Assembly: GCA_029213195.1 (NCBI GenBank)
Contig: JARGNI010000025.1
Span: 1-64,000, forward strand
Length of the DNA: 64,000 nt
Direction of reading: 5' to 3'
Source: Verrucomicrobiales bacterium
GTDB taxonomy: Bacteria > Verrucomicrobiota > Verrucomicrobiia > Verrucomicrobiales > DEV007
Positions 1 through 8,792 of the stretch are shown here, one piece after another. A program made the translations under genes and the position numbers. Numbering within the stretch: the stretch's first letter is position 1; every line of letters starts with the position of its first letter. The notes under the pieces are model-generated. The model saw only the letters and a list, made by a program, of their open reading frames with translations, ran no database searches and was not told the DNA's origin.

Positions 1-136
1 TCAAGCCTTCTCTCAGCTTTTCGGCTCGGGTGTCATTTATTTTGGCTCAATTCGTCGGATGGGTTGGCGTCATCATGTATGCAACGATTTGAGGGAACCG
101 GGGTATTCTTAAGACGTAAACCGCCGCTTCGACCCT

Positions 137-2491
137 ATGAATCACAGGACCTTTTCCATCTTTGGGGCTCTCACCCTGATCGTGACATTTTCGTTTTCCG
201 CTCCGCCCAAGGAGTTCGATGTTACCAAGGCAGCAGCGAAGATCGACCGACTGGTCGAAGCGAAGTTGAAGGAGAACGAGCTGAAGCCCAATGCGCCGGT
301 GGACGATGCGACCTTTCTTCGTCGCTCCTACCTTGATATCGCCGGTCGTATTCCCACCATCGAGGAAGCTGAAAATTTCATGGGCTCGACGTATGAGCGG
401 AAGCGCGAGCAACTGATTTCAGATCTTCTTGAGAGCGATGGACATGTCAGCCACGCGTTCAACTTCTGGGCCGACGTGCTGAGAATCAATTCGGGACTGG
501 GTATCGGCGCACGTCAGGCGGAAGCGGCCTATCAACTCTACATTCGCGAGGCCATCGCGGAGAACAAGCCCTATGACCAGTTCGTGAACGAGCTGGTATC
601 AGCGACCGGTCAGATCTGGGACAACGGGGCTGTTGGTTACTACCTTCGTGATCGTGGAATGCCTCTCGACAACATGTCGAATACGGTGCGTGTCTTTCTG
701 GGAACTCGTCTGGAGTGTGCCCAGTGTCACAACCATCCTTTCGATGTCTGGACGCAGATGGACTACTACCACATGGCTGCTTTTTCCTACGGAATGGATG
801 CTCGGAGATACGATTCGCCCAATCGCCAGGCGCTTTCGCAGTTCCAGAGGGAGGAGCGAATGGACATGCACAAGCGAATGGTCGGCATCGAGAATTTTCC
901 GTCCATCACGAATGAGAGCACCCTGAAAAAGTACGTCGAGAATCCCAAGTTCGACCGCCAGCTGGAGCGTTACAAAATGACGAAGGATGAGTTTGTTGCC
1001 GCAGCTCGGCGATCGATTGAGGCCTACGAATCCTACGCTCATGAAAGTCGTGGAATGCGCGATGCGGTGACTCAGCTTTACAATCCTGTCCGCTACATTC
1101 AGACATCGGAGAATGAAAAGACGCTGAAGCTGCCCCACGACTACCAGTACGATGACGCCAAGCCTCACGATCCGGTGAAGCCACGGACGATGTTCGGAGC
1201 CGAGATCGATCTGGAGAATATTGATGAGAGCACGATCCGGGCCTACGCCGATTGGATGACCTCTCGAGAGAATCCCACCTTTACCAAGGTCGTTGCGAAT
1301 CGACTCTGGAAGCGGGTATTTGGTCACGGCGTGTTCGAGCCGGTCGACGAGCTCACCGAGCAAACTCCAGTTTCCAATCCTGAATTGCTGTCTTATCTCG
1401 AAGAGCTGGTGCGCGAGCTCGACTATGACATGCGTGCCTATCAGGAGGTCCTGTTCAATACCAAGGCCTATCAGCGGGAGGCCAATGCGGGAGAGCTCGT
1501 GCTTGGTATGCCCTACTATTTCCAGGGACCCGTTCTTCGCCGGATGACCGCCGAGCAGATCTGGGATTCCATCGTCACTCTCGCCCTGCCTGAAGCAGAT
1601 GGATATCGTCCTCGCCTCAAGAGCCAGCTCGAGTCGATCGAGAAGGTTCGCAAAATCTACGATTCTCTCGAGAATCGCCCCGAGGAGGAATACATCGCGA
1701 TGGTGAAAGAAGTCGCGAAGGCATATGGCGATCTCAAGCCCAAGGAAAACAAGATCCGTGAGAAGATGTATGAGGCCCGCGAGGCCGAGGACGAAAAGCG
1801 CTATGTGAAGCTTCGAAACGAGCTCAATGAAGTGCGTCGGGAAGGGCAGCGGATCATTTCCGAAATCGGCTATCAGAATATCGGGGAAAAAGTCGATGGA
1901 GACAGCCTCCTCGTCGCTATGGGAATGAGTGAGATGTCCATGACGAGTGATCAGGTAGGCATGTCAGCTGCCGGTGCGGGCGAGCGAGCCGTGTTGACCA
2001 AGCTTCCCAAGCCTGCCATGCCGGAGCCACCTGCAGAAGTTGCGGAGGACAAGAAGAAGCTCAAGGTCTGGAGAGATCAGCAGAAGCGGGAATACCGGAC
2101 CTACACCGGCCTCGTCGCACAGATGGCGAGAGCTTCCGAGTTGGAGTCACCCGCAAGACGCGGCCATTTCCTTCGCGAGTTTGGCCAGTCCGATCGCGAA
2201 GTCATCGAGAATGCAGCTCAGAACGCCTCGGTTCCCCAGGCCTTGAATTTGTTGAACGGTCCCATCGTCGAAGCTCTCACGAATCCATACGCGGTCTTCG
2301 GGCGACGTGTCCACTCTGCTGGAAACCCAGAGGAAAAGATTGAGATGATTTTCCAGGCTATGCTCACGAGAGAGCCCACCGAACGCGAGATGACGATCGC
2401 AATGAAGGAGGTCGAGAATCATGGCGGTTCGGCCTACGAGGGACTCGTCTGGGCGCTCTTGAATACCCAGCAGTTCATTTTTGTTCAGTAA
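137..2491 (+). CDS. Secreted DUF1549/DUF1553 (PSCyt-type) protein
   Basis: Large exported protein of the DUF1549 plus DUF1553 type that is abundant in Planctomycetes and Verrucomicrobiota. Residues 1-22 look like a signal peptide. The DUF1549 part (about 30-240) opens with the family-like stretch LRRSYLDIAGRIPT and carries ECAQCHNHPFD (C194, C197, H198), a CxxCH motif that could hold haem. The DUF1553 part follows from about residue 360, with an intervening charged, coiled-coil-like segment near 500-600. The DUF1501 gene begins 47 bp downstream, the usual partner arrangement. The family is associated with polymer degradation gene sets, but the reaction is not established. The ATG at 137 gives a sensible signal peptide. 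Confidence 0.88.
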   Translation: MNHRTFSIFGALTLIVTFSFSAPPKEFDVTKAAAKIDRLVEAKLKENELKPNAPVDDATFLRRSYLDIAGRIPTIEEAENFMGSTYERKREQLISDLLESDGHVSHAFNFWADVLRINSGLGIGARQAEAAYQLYIREAIAENKPYDQFVNELVSATGQIWDNGAVGYYLRDRGMPLDNMSNTVRVFLGTRLECAQCHNHPFDVWTQMDYYHMAAFSYGMDARRYDSPNRQALSQFQREERMDMHKRMVGIENFPSITNESTLKKYVENPKFDRQLERYKMTKDEFVAAARRSIEAYESYAHESRGMRDAVTQLYNPVRYIQTSENEKTLKLPHDYQYDDAKPHDPVKPRTMFGAEIDLENIDESTIRAYADWMTSRENPTFTKVVANRLWKRVFGHGVFEPVDELTEQTPVSNPELLSYLEELVRELDYDMRAYQEVLFNTKAYQREANAGELVLGMPYYFQGPVLRRMTAEQIWDSIVTLALPEADGYRPRLKSQLESIEKVRKIYDSLENRPEEEYIAMVKEVAKAYGDLKPKENKIREKMYEAREAEDEKRYVKLRNELNEVRREGQRIISEIGYQNIGEKVDGDSLLVAMGMSEMSMTSDQVGMSAAGAGERAVLTKLPKPAMPEPPAEVAEDKKKLKVWRDQQKREYRTYTGLVAQMARASELESPARRGHFLREFGQSDREVIENAAQNASVPQALNLLNGPIVEALTNPYAVFGRRVHSAGNPEEKIEMIFQAMLTREPTEREMTIAMKEVENHGGSAYEGLVWALLNTQQFIFVQ

Positions 2492-2538
2492 TCTTTCCCT
2501 GCCACCCAATCACCTCAATCCGACAACCTATCAATATC

Positions 2539-3834
2539 ATGAAATCTCCCTTACAATCCGACGAGTGGAGCCGCCGTCGCTTCATGGAAGGAACCGCCAA
2601 GACGTTCCTCGGCGTCGGGGCTCTTGGTCTCACCACGAGAGGTCAAAGTGCCCTGGGTCCCAATCTCGGCCTCCAGCAACGGGCTGATGCGGCCAAGCAT
2701 GTCATCTACCTGTATATGGGCGGGGGGATGACCCACATCGACACATTTGATACCAAACCCGGGCATGAGAACCAGGGGCAGACCAAGACCATCAATACGA
2801 ACGTCGATGGGATTCGCATGTCGGAGTATCTTCCCAGCCTCGCAAAGCAGGCAGACAAGCTGGCGATCGTTCGCTCCCTCACTTCTACCGCGGGAGCTCA
2901 CGATCAGGGCAACTACCTGATGCACACAAGCTATGAGCAGCGTGCGACGATCCGTCACCCTGGAATCGGCGCCTGGGCACTCAAGTTCAAGGGGCGAATG
3001 AATCCCAATCTTCCCGGCTCGGTTTTTGTCGGTGGGAACAGTCGAATCAATGGAGGCGGTGGATTCTTCGAGCCCGAGTACGAGCCACTCGCAATCAATG
3101 ATCCCAACTCCGGGCTGAAGAATTCGCGTCTTCGCGGGATGAACCAGGAGGTGTTTGATCATCGTCTCGAACTCGCCGGAAAGTTCGACACCGAGTTTCA
3201 TGAGAAATACGACGTGAAACAGGTTCGTGCCTACAGCCAGATGTATGACGATGCGGTGCGAATCATGCAGAGTGAAGATCTCAAGGCTTTCAATCTCGCC
3301 GAGGAAGATGAGATGACTCGAGAGCGCTATGGCGACAATTCCTTTGGCCAGGGCTGCCTCCTCGCGAGACGCCTCATCGAGCACGATGTCCGGTCCGTCG
3401 AGGTCAGTTACGGCGGCTGGGACATGCACAACAATGTGTTTGTTTCTGCACCAGAGCGTTGTGCTGTGCTCGATCAGGCGATGGGAGCTCTGCTAGACGA
3501 TCTCGATCGTCGCGGAAAGCTTGAGGAAACCGTCGTCGTGCTTACGACTGAGTTTGGGCGGACCCCTCGGATCAACCAGAACGCGGGTCGCGATCACTAT
3601 CCGAAGGCGTTCAGTTCCGTTCTCGCGGGTGGTGGTATCAAGGGCGGAATTGCCTATGGTGAGACGGACGAAGGAGCCGAGAACGTGGCGGAGAATCCGG
3701 TCAAGATTCCCGATTTCAATGCAACGATTGCTCACGCCCTCGGACTTCCCTTGGATCACGTTCTTTACAGCCCCAGCAAGCGACCTTTCACCGTCGCCCA
3801 CAAAGGGAAGCCGGTCCTCGATCTGTTTGCCTGA
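2539..3834 (+). CDS. Tat-exported DUF1501 protein
   Basis: DUF1501 family protein with a sulfatase/alkaline phosphatase-like fold, exported to the periplasm. The N-terminus has a twin-arginine motif (S-R-R-R-F-M around residues 11-16) followed by a hydrophobic stretch. Typical family features are MGGGMTHIDTFDTKPG near residue 57, GAHDQGNYLMH, and the late TTEFGRTPRINQNAGRDHYP and GGGIKGG segments. It follows the DUF1549/DUF1553 gene by 47 bp and is closed by a strong hairpin terminator, so the two probably form one transcript. The two families almost always occur together and probably act as a pair in the envelope. Substrate unknown. Confidence 0.9.
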   Translation: MKSPLQSDEWSRRRFMEGTAKTFLGVGALGLTTRGQSALGPNLGLQQRADAAKHVIYLYMGGGMTHIDTFDTKPGHENQGQTKTINTNVDGIRMSEYLPSLAKQADKLAIVRSLTSTAGAHDQGNYLMHTSYEQRATIRHPGIGAWALKFKGRMNPNLPGSVFVGGNSRINGGGGFFEPEYEPLAINDPNSGLKNSRLRGMNQEVFDHRLELAGKFDTEFHEKYDVKQVRAYSQMYDDAVRIMQSEDLKAFNLAEEDEMTRERYGDNSFGQGCLLARRLIEHDVRSVEVSYGGWDMHNNVFVSAPERCAVLDQAMGALLDDLDRRGKLEETVVVLTTEFGRTPRINQNAGRDHYPKAFSSVLAGGGIKGGIAYGETDEGAENVAENPVKIPDFNATIAHALGLPLDHVLYSPSKRPFTVAHKGKPVLDLFA

Positions 3835-3857
3835 TTTTTTCTCGACCTGTTTTCGAG

Positions 3858-3897
3858 AATACGCCGGCTTGGTTCGCCAAGTCGGCGTATTTGTTTT
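3858..3897 (+). terminator. Rho-independent terminator after DUF1501 gene
   Basis: A 15-bp stem (3858-3872 with 3877-3891, one G-T pair) closed by a TTCG tetraloop and followed by TTGTTTT. It lies 24 bp after the DUF1501 stop codon. Confidence 0.9.
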
Positions 3898-4023
3898 CAG
3901 AACAGGATCTTCCGGCAGGTTGGCTTCGAATTCGGTTCTCGCGTGGTCGATTCGATGCCCGGTTGGTATTTCGATCAGGCTGGTGTAGGGTGGTCGGATA
4001 CCCCCGGATTTCGAAGTTTCCGC

Positions 4024-5331
4024 ATGTCGAGGTATCTACTCATTTCCCTTTGTATCGGTGTCGGGGCTGCGCTCATCGCCTCCCTTGCGCAACTTCTCGG
4101 TGCCTTCAGCCCCGTCAGCGAAGCACTGCGTGAAGCCTATACTGTTCAGGGCATTTTCCTCCATGAGGATATCATTCGGCTGACCTGGCTCGAGATCCTG
4201 CTCACCACGCTGGTCGCTCTCGGTGTGGCTTGGTCCATTGTCGATCTACCTGGCTTGGCGCAGAAAGGGGTGGTTGTGCTTTGCAGTCTCATCCTCATCA
4301 GCGTGCTTTCCCCTGTGCTGGCGCTGCATCATTGGCTTTTTGATCCTTCCTCGAGCCTCCTCGCCGTCCTTCTAGCAGCGCTCGGAGGATACGCCTTTTC
4401 GAGAACGACTCTGGGAATGCGAAGAGGTCGAATGATCGAGGTCCTAGGGAATCGAATCTCCCACGACAAGTTTCTCGCGTTGCTGCAGCGCCCCGAAGAG
4501 CTTCCCCTGGAGGCGAGACGAGTCGAGGTGTCGATCTTGTCCTGCCGGCTCCTCAATCACGCAGAAGTCCAAGAGAAACTTTCTCCGAAGGACTGGGTGG
4601 CGATCTCGAATTTCTTCCTGCGAAGCGTCGAGACTTTCCTGATTCGAGAGGGGGGGTACCTGGACGAAGCGCATCCCGAGAGTCTTCGGGCCTGTTTCGG
4701 ATTGCTCGATGAGAATTCTTCGCATGAGGAGGAAGTCTGCCGCGTTGCCTTGCTTCTCCAGTCGCGGCTTCGCAATCTCAGTCGAGAGTGTGAGACTCGG
4801 TGGTTCCAGTCTCTCGAGTTCGGAATCGGAATTGAAACGGGAGAAGTGACGGCAGGGGTTTTCGGAGATCGAATTTCCGCGAGACTCTCTGCAGTGGGGA
4901 AAGTCAACGAGCTGGCGTTTCGGCTCGCTGCGGCAAATCCTCCGACGGTGGAGGGAATCGTCATGGGGCCAGAACTGTTTTCGAGGGTTAGGGAGGTCTT
5001 CGCGCTGCGCCCGCTTGAAATGTTCTATGATCCTGCTCGAGGCCTTCTTCATGAGGTCTACCATCTCCTGGATCGAAAGGAGACCTTTTCCAGCGAGGCG
5101 CAGGAGGGGCTGGACCTCTACTGGAAGGGAATCATCTATCTGCGGGAGCAGCGTTATGAGGATGCACTGAATGCCTTTTCCCGGAGCCGTGCGGTGGCTG
5201 GATACGACCCCACCGTGGAATACTTTGTCGGACGCATGCAGGAGGAGCTCTCACTAACCGGTGCTTCGGAGCTGGAGACCCGGGATGAAAGCCCCGCTCG
5301 TGGACATGCGCGGCTCATCAACCGACTCTAG
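4024..5331 (+). CDS. Membrane protein with degenerate class III cyclase domain and TPR-like tail
   Basis: Four predicted membrane helices (about 5-27, 57-75, 82-103, 111-127) precede a cytoplasmic region resembling the class III adenylate/guanylate cyclase fold (about 166-330). The best-preserved part is GIETGEVTAGVFGDR...SAVGKVNELAFRLAAA (about 269-304), matching the family's GIHTG...G..G...YTVIGD.VN.AARL block. The two metal-binding aspartates appear lost: the first motif reads VSILSC and the GDxxxAxFG motif reads PESLRACFG. A short TPR-like segment follows (about 345-410). It is probably a non-catalytic cyclase homologue used in signalling or assembly. The ATG at 4024 was chosen because it begins directly before the first membrane helix; the frame is open further upstream. 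recR starts 21 bp downstream. Confidence 0.75.
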   Translation: MSRYLLISLCIGVGAALIASLAQLLGAFSPVSEALREAYTVQGIFLHEDIIRLTWLEILLTTLVALGVAWSIVDLPGLAQKGVVVLCSLILISVLSPVLALHHWLFDPSSSLLAVLLAALGGYAFSRTTLGMRRGRMIEVLGNRISHDKFLALLQRPEELPLEARRVEVSILSCRLLNHAEVQEKLSPKDWVAISNFFLRSVETFLIREGGYLDEAHPESLRACFGLLDENSSHEEEVCRVALLLQSRLRNLSRECETRWFQSLEFGIGIETGEVTAGVFGDRISARLSAVGKVNELAFRLAAANPPTVEGIVMGPELFSRVREVFALRPLEMFYDPARGLLHEVYHLLDRKETFSSEAQEGLDLYWKGIIYLREQRYEDALNAFSRSRAVAGYDPTVEYFVGRMQEELSLTGASELETRDESPARGHARLINRL

Positions 5332-5352
5332 AATCGCCGCAATCTCTATCGC

Positions 5353-5967
5353 ATGGCAGCTGTCGACTATCCCAAACCCATTCGGGACCTGATTGTCCAC
5401 CTCAAGCAACTTCCGGGGATTGGTCCCAGGAGTGCCGAGCGAATTGCGGTCTGGATGATGCAGCAGGGGCGAGCGACCACGGACCCCCTCAGTGAAATTG
5501 TAAGTCGAGCCGGGAGTGAGATCGTCGAGTGCTCCGTCTGCGGCTTTTTCTCGACGGTCGAGAGTGGTTGTGCGATCTGCGAGGAACCGCAGCGCGACGA
5601 TACCGTCCTCTGTATCGTTGAGAATCCGACGGACATCCTTCCCTTGGAGCGCTCAGGAGCGTTTCGGGGACAGTATCACTCCTTGCGAGGCCGAATTTCC
5701 CCACTGGACGGAATCGGGCCTGAGGATCTTCGGATTGGGGAGTTGCTTTCGCGGCTTCAAGCGGGAGGCTTTGTCGAGGTCATCCTTGCGCTCGGTTCCG
5801 ACGTGGAAGGTGAAGCGACCGCCAACTACCTCGCGGAGATCCTTCAAGCGCGGGAAGGACTCAGTGTGAGCCGACTCGCCCAGGGACTCCCAGCAGGAGG
5901 AGGGTTGGAATCCGCAGATGAACTGACCTTGATGCGAGCTCTCCAGGGGAGGACGGGCTTGCGTTGA
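5353..5967 (+). CDS. recR: Recombination mediator RecR
   Basis: RecR acts with RecO and RecF to load RecA onto SSB-coated gapped DNA. The 204-residue length is normal. The order is family-typical: an N-terminal helix-hairpin-helix (LPGIGPRSAERIA), a four-cysteine zinc finger (CSVC...CAIC, about 56-75), a Toprim domain starting at LCIVENPTDI, and a conserved RLAQGLPAGGGLESAD block near the C-terminus. It lies 21 bp after the cyclase-like gene and converges with the PDZ protein gene. No dnaX gene, a frequent neighbour, is present. Confidence 0.97.
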   Translation: MAAVDYPKPIRDLIVHLKQLPGIGPRSAERIAVWMMQQGRATTDPLSEIVSRAGSEIVECSVCGFFSTVESGCAICEEPQRDDTVLCIVENPTDILPLERSGAFRGQYHSLRGRISPLDGIGPEDLRIGELLSRLQAGGFVEVILALGSDVEGEATANYLAEILQAREGLSVSRLAQGLPAGGGLESADELTLMRALQGRTGLR

Positions 5968-6002
5968 GGGATCGCTTCTCCACGCGCACCGGCAGGGGCT
6001 CG

Positions 6003-6914
6003 TCAGGGTGTCTTTGAGAATTCGGGCACGAGGGCCAGCTCGACTCGTTCCAATCCACGCAGAACGGTCAACTCTGTCTTGGCCCCCGCAGGTAGGCTCC
6101 GGACCATCTCGGCAAGTTCGGTCAAGTTCTCCACGTCCTGGTCATTCAACTCGATCACCACATCGCCGGCTACGACACCGGCTTTCCGCGCCGGTGACTC
6201 TTCCCGGACTTCCAAGACTTCAGGTGTGGTCGACATCTTGTGGAATACCATTCCAACCCATACTTTTCCGGAACGCTTGAAGCGCTCAAACTCATGAACC
6301 AGCTTGTGCAGTTGCGCCACGGGTATGGCATGAGCCTGGGACTCGACTCCGTGAACTCTTTCGGTGAGAAGCCCTTCCAATTCTCCGGATGCATTGATCA
6401 AGGGAGTCCCCGGCTTGCAGAAGTGATTCTCTTCTGCGATGCGAACCCGAAGCAGGGGAACGGGAAGCGGTTTTCCCAGGTAGTGGTAGTCCTTTCCCGC
6501 AACGGTGGTGCGGCAATTGGATCGATGGGTTCGACAATGCAGTTTCGTCCCTGCTTCCGGCGAATCGAAGTCGGCAAGGGGATGGCTGCGGAATTTCGGG
6601 AGCCCTTCGGGTCCCTGGATCAGGCAGAGTTGGAGAGAGGGATGAAGGAAAAGGATTCTCGCCGGGAATTTTTTCTTGGACACTTCGAGGGAAACTTCAT
6701 CCGCAACCGACCTTTCTACTCCCTTGGGGAGGATGCTGACAAACCAATGGTCTCGCCCGAGGCAAACCGCTGGAGACGAAATCTTGTCCGTCCAGCTGAT
6801 CGTCGCGGTAGAGAGAGGAGATCCCGTTTTCGGAGCCTCTTCGATTTCGGTCTGGGCTTCGGCGTAAGAGAAGATCCCGAGCAGGATTCCGCTGAACCAG
6901 ATTCTGCTAACCAT
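6003..6914 (-). CDS. Secreted HtrA-like pseudoprotease with PDZ domain
   Basis: A signal peptide (1-20) precedes a region resembling the trypsin fold of DegP/HtrA and a C-terminal PDZ domain (about 219-295, with EESPARKAGVVAGDVVIELN). The segment CKPGTPLINASGELEGLL aligns with the protease active-site block PGNSGGPL...G, but the catalytic serine and its glycine are missing. No convincing catalytic His or Asp block is visible. It is therefore probably a periplasmic binding or sensing protein rather than a protease. It is the last gene of an operon with an ECF sigma factor and its membrane partner, starting 12 bp after that partner, which suggests a role in envelope-stress sensing. The ATG at 6914 gives a clear signal peptide. 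Confidence 0.78.
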   Translation of the reverse strand: MVSRIWFSGILLGIFSYAEAQTEIEEAPKTGSPLSTATISWTDKISSPAVCLGRDHWFVSILPKGVERSVADEVSLEVSKKKFPARILFLHPSLQLCLIQGPEGLPKFRSHPLADFDSPEAGTKLHCRTHRSNCRTTVAGKDYHYLGKPLPVPLLRVRIAEENHFCKPGTPLINASGELEGLLTERVHGVESQAHAIPVAQLHKLVHEFERFKRSGKVWVGMVFHKMSTTPEVLEVREESPARKAGVVAGDVVIELNDQDVENLTELAEMVRSLPAGAKTELTVLRGLERVELALVPEFSKTP

Positions 6915-6926
6915 GATGGGAGGAGA

Positions 6927-7382
6927 CTACAATTCGATCAGCGGACCATTCGCTCCGGTGGGGAGAAATCCCTCGTCAAACGAGGGGGCCGGTTCGACGG
7001 GAAGCTGTGAAGGAGAGGGGATCCTGAGTTCGATCACTTCATCGGTTGATTCCGGAAAGGGAGGAAGAGAGACATCGAGAGACTGATCCAGATCGGCAAT
7101 GCCATTTACAGGCAGGTCGGCCGGCTGTTCCTGGAAAGCGATCAAGGCGACTCCGCCCGCAACTACTGCCGCCATTCCGGTTGGGACCATCCAGGATACC
7201 GAGCCGGCTTGCTGATACCACATCGCAAATCGCTCTCGGAAGAGCGAGAAGGAGGACTGCCTGAGCAGTTCCGAGCGCTGCCGCTCTTTGAAGTCGGCAG
7301 TGAATCGGGCGAAGTATTCTTCGCCAGGGGTCTCATAGCGTTTGAGACCAATCAATTTGGAAACGTCTTCTGGATCTTTCAT
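6927..7382 (-). CDS. Single-TM protein, candidate anti-sigma factor
   Basis: A 151-residue protein with a cytoplasmic basic N-terminus (LIGLKRYETPGEEYFARF...), one membrane helix (about 63-83) and a Pro/Glu-rich periplasmic tail. It lies directly downstream of an ECF sigma gene (81 bp) and 12 bp upstream of the PDZ protein, the usual place for an anti-sigma factor. No HxxxCxxC zinc anti-sigma motif is present, so the assignment rests on context and topology. The frame extends to a TTG at 7391. The ATG at 7382 was preferred because GAG lies just upstream of it. Confidence 0.65.
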   Translation of the reverse strand: MKDPEDVSKLIGLKRYETPGEEYFARFTADFKERQRSELLRQSSFSLFRERFAMWYQQAGSVSWMVPTGMAAVVAGGVALIAFQEQPADLPVNGIADLDQSLDVSLPPFPESTDEVIELRIPSPSQLPVEPAPSFDEGFLPTGANGPLIEL

Positions 7383-7463
7383 CTGTCTCAAGGCTGGCGG
7401 AGCAAAAACTACGCCTTTCCAAAGGATTATTCAATGAGAGTTCAGGCAGAAGAACTGGCGCGA

Positions 7464-8186
7464 TTACTTCCTGAAGTCATCGAGATAGGTCTGCAACTGC
7501 CTGTGGGCATAGAACAGTCGAGACCGTATCGTTCCTTCGGATACCCCGAGAATCTTGGAGATCTCGGCGTGGGGCATCCCCTGGATATCGAACATGGTGA
7601 CCACTGCTCTGTGGTCATCTGACAGCTTCTGCATGGCCATGTTCAATCTTTCCTGCAGTTCGGAAATATTGGCTTCCCTCACTGGGTCGCTTTTCGAGGT
7701 GGCCTCGATGAAATCTTGATCGTGCTCGATGGCAAGATCAACGTCATCAAGGCTCATGGCACGACGGCGGTTCCTCTTCTTCAAGAAGTTCAGCGTCATG
7801 TTTGTCGCGATGGAGTAGATCCACGTGTAGAAGGAAGACTTTCCTCGGAAACGTTTCAAAGCTCGGTAGGCCTTGGCGAAGACATCCTGGAGCACGTCAT
7901 TGGTGTCCTCGTGATTCGAGGTCATATGATAGACCAATCCGTAGAGCTTGGGAGTGTATTTCTCAACGAGCTCGTCGAAGGCGTGAGTGTCGCCCTCCCG
8001 CGCACGGGCGACCAAATCCGCATCCGGATCTGGTTTTCGCATTTTCTTCTTTTCACTCATGCTCGGATCGCTGGATCCGCCTTTCTCGGAAGCCGGAGAG
8101 GAAGAAGCCGAGCCTGAAGTGGAGTCGACTGGCGCGAGTGACTCTTCTTGAGGGGGAGAGGCTAGGACTGTTTTGCCTTCTTCCAT
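7464..8186 (-). CDS. ECF-type RNA polymerase sigma factor
   Basis: Sigma-70 family, ECF subgroup. Region 2 spans AFDELVEKYTPKLYGLVYHM to about NFLKKRNRRR, including the DVLQDVFAKAYRAL core-binding segment and the FYTWIYSIATN promoter-melting segment. Region 4 is LSDDHRAVVTMFDIQGMPHAEISKILGVSEGTIRSRL with a helix-turn-helix. The first 50 or so residues are Ser/Glu-rich and not part of the family. An internal ATG at 8060 is an alternative start that would remove the 25-bp overlap with the upstream thioredoxin-like gene. With the membrane partner and PDZ protein downstream it probably forms a stress-responsive regulon. Confidence 0.9.
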   Translation of the reverse strand: MEEGKTVLASPPQEESLAPVDSTSGSASSSPASEKGGSSDPSMSEKKKMRKPDPDADLVARAREGDTHAFDELVEKYTPKLYGLVYHMTSNHEDTNDVLQDVFAKAYRALKRFRGKSSFYTWIYSIATNMTLNFLKKRNRRRAMSLDDVDLAIEHDQDFIEATSKSDPVREANISELQERLNMAMQKLSDDHRAVVTMFDIQGMPHAEISKILGVSEGTIRSRLFYAHRQLQTYLDDFRK

Positions 8187-8680
8187 GTTTCAAGAGCAGT
8201 TTCAGGATGGGACATCACATCCGTTCTCCCCGTCAAAGAGACTACTTCGCCGTCGGGAGCTATGACAACGAGAGTCGGGAGTCCCTGGACCTGGAACATC
8301 TGGGAGAGATTCTTTGCATCTCTTCGACCAGCTCCGGGAATGCTGGGCCAAGGCATCTCGTTCTTTCGGATGTAGTGTTGTTTTTCCGTATTCGATTTGT
8401 CGAAACTGACGAATACGACTTCAAAGTCGTCTGCGTGTTCGTTCCGAAAATCGACGAGGTGAGGAGTAAACGCCCGGCAGGGCGGACACCAGCCCGCGGA
8501 AAAATAGAGACCCACGTATTTTCCTTCTAGTTGAGTGGCCTCCATCTTCTTCCCTTTCGGATCCTCCAGTTTGTCGGGAAGAACCTCAAAGAGCTTGGAT
8601 TCCTCAGCTACCAACGCCGACGAGAGCAAAACGGGAAGGAGAATCGAAAGTCGAAGGGCTGTGCGAGCAGGGAGTTTCAT
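8162..8680 (-). CDS. Secreted thioredoxin-like (nucleoredoxin-type) protein
   Basis: A signal peptide (about 1-25) is followed by a thioredoxin fold with the redox motif WCPPC in YFSAGWCPPCRAFTPHL and the cis-proline segment GLPTLVVIAPDGEVV. The spacing and the FEVVFVSFDKSN segment resemble tryparedoxin/nucleoredoxin-like proteins. It should act as a periplasmic disulfide oxidoreductase. Its 3' end overlaps the sigma factor reading frame by 25 bp, so it is probably the first gene of the sigma operon, linking redox state with the sigma regulon. A sigma-70-like promoter lies about 70 bp upstream. Confidence 0.88.
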   Translation of the reverse strand: MKLPARTALRLSILLPVLLSSALVAEESKLFEVLPDKLEDPKGKKMEATQLEGKYVGLYFSAGWCPPCRAFTPHLVDFRNEHADDFEVVFVSFDKSNTEKQHYIRKNEMPWPSIPGAGRRDAKNLSQMFQVQGLPTLVVIAPDGEVVSLTGRTDVMSHPETALETWKKAKQS

Positions 8681-8756
8681 GGCGGTCGAAGAGGGTTACG
8701 TGGGGAATAGACGTGCAAGACACGTTCTTCTTGCATCGATTACGTAGAATTCGTCC

Positions 8757-8786
8757 ATTATCTTAGTGAAAATGGAAGCGTTGCAA
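8757..8786 (-). promoter_or_regulatory. Candidate promoter of thioredoxin/sigma operon
   Basis: On the - strand TTGCAA (8786-8781) is separated by 18 bp from GATAAT (8762-8757), five of six matches to the -10 consensus. The start codon at 8680 lies about 70 nt downstream of the expected start site. The leader holds an inverted TGCAAG/CTTGCA pair. Confidence 0.5.
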
Positions 8787-8792
8787 GAAATT

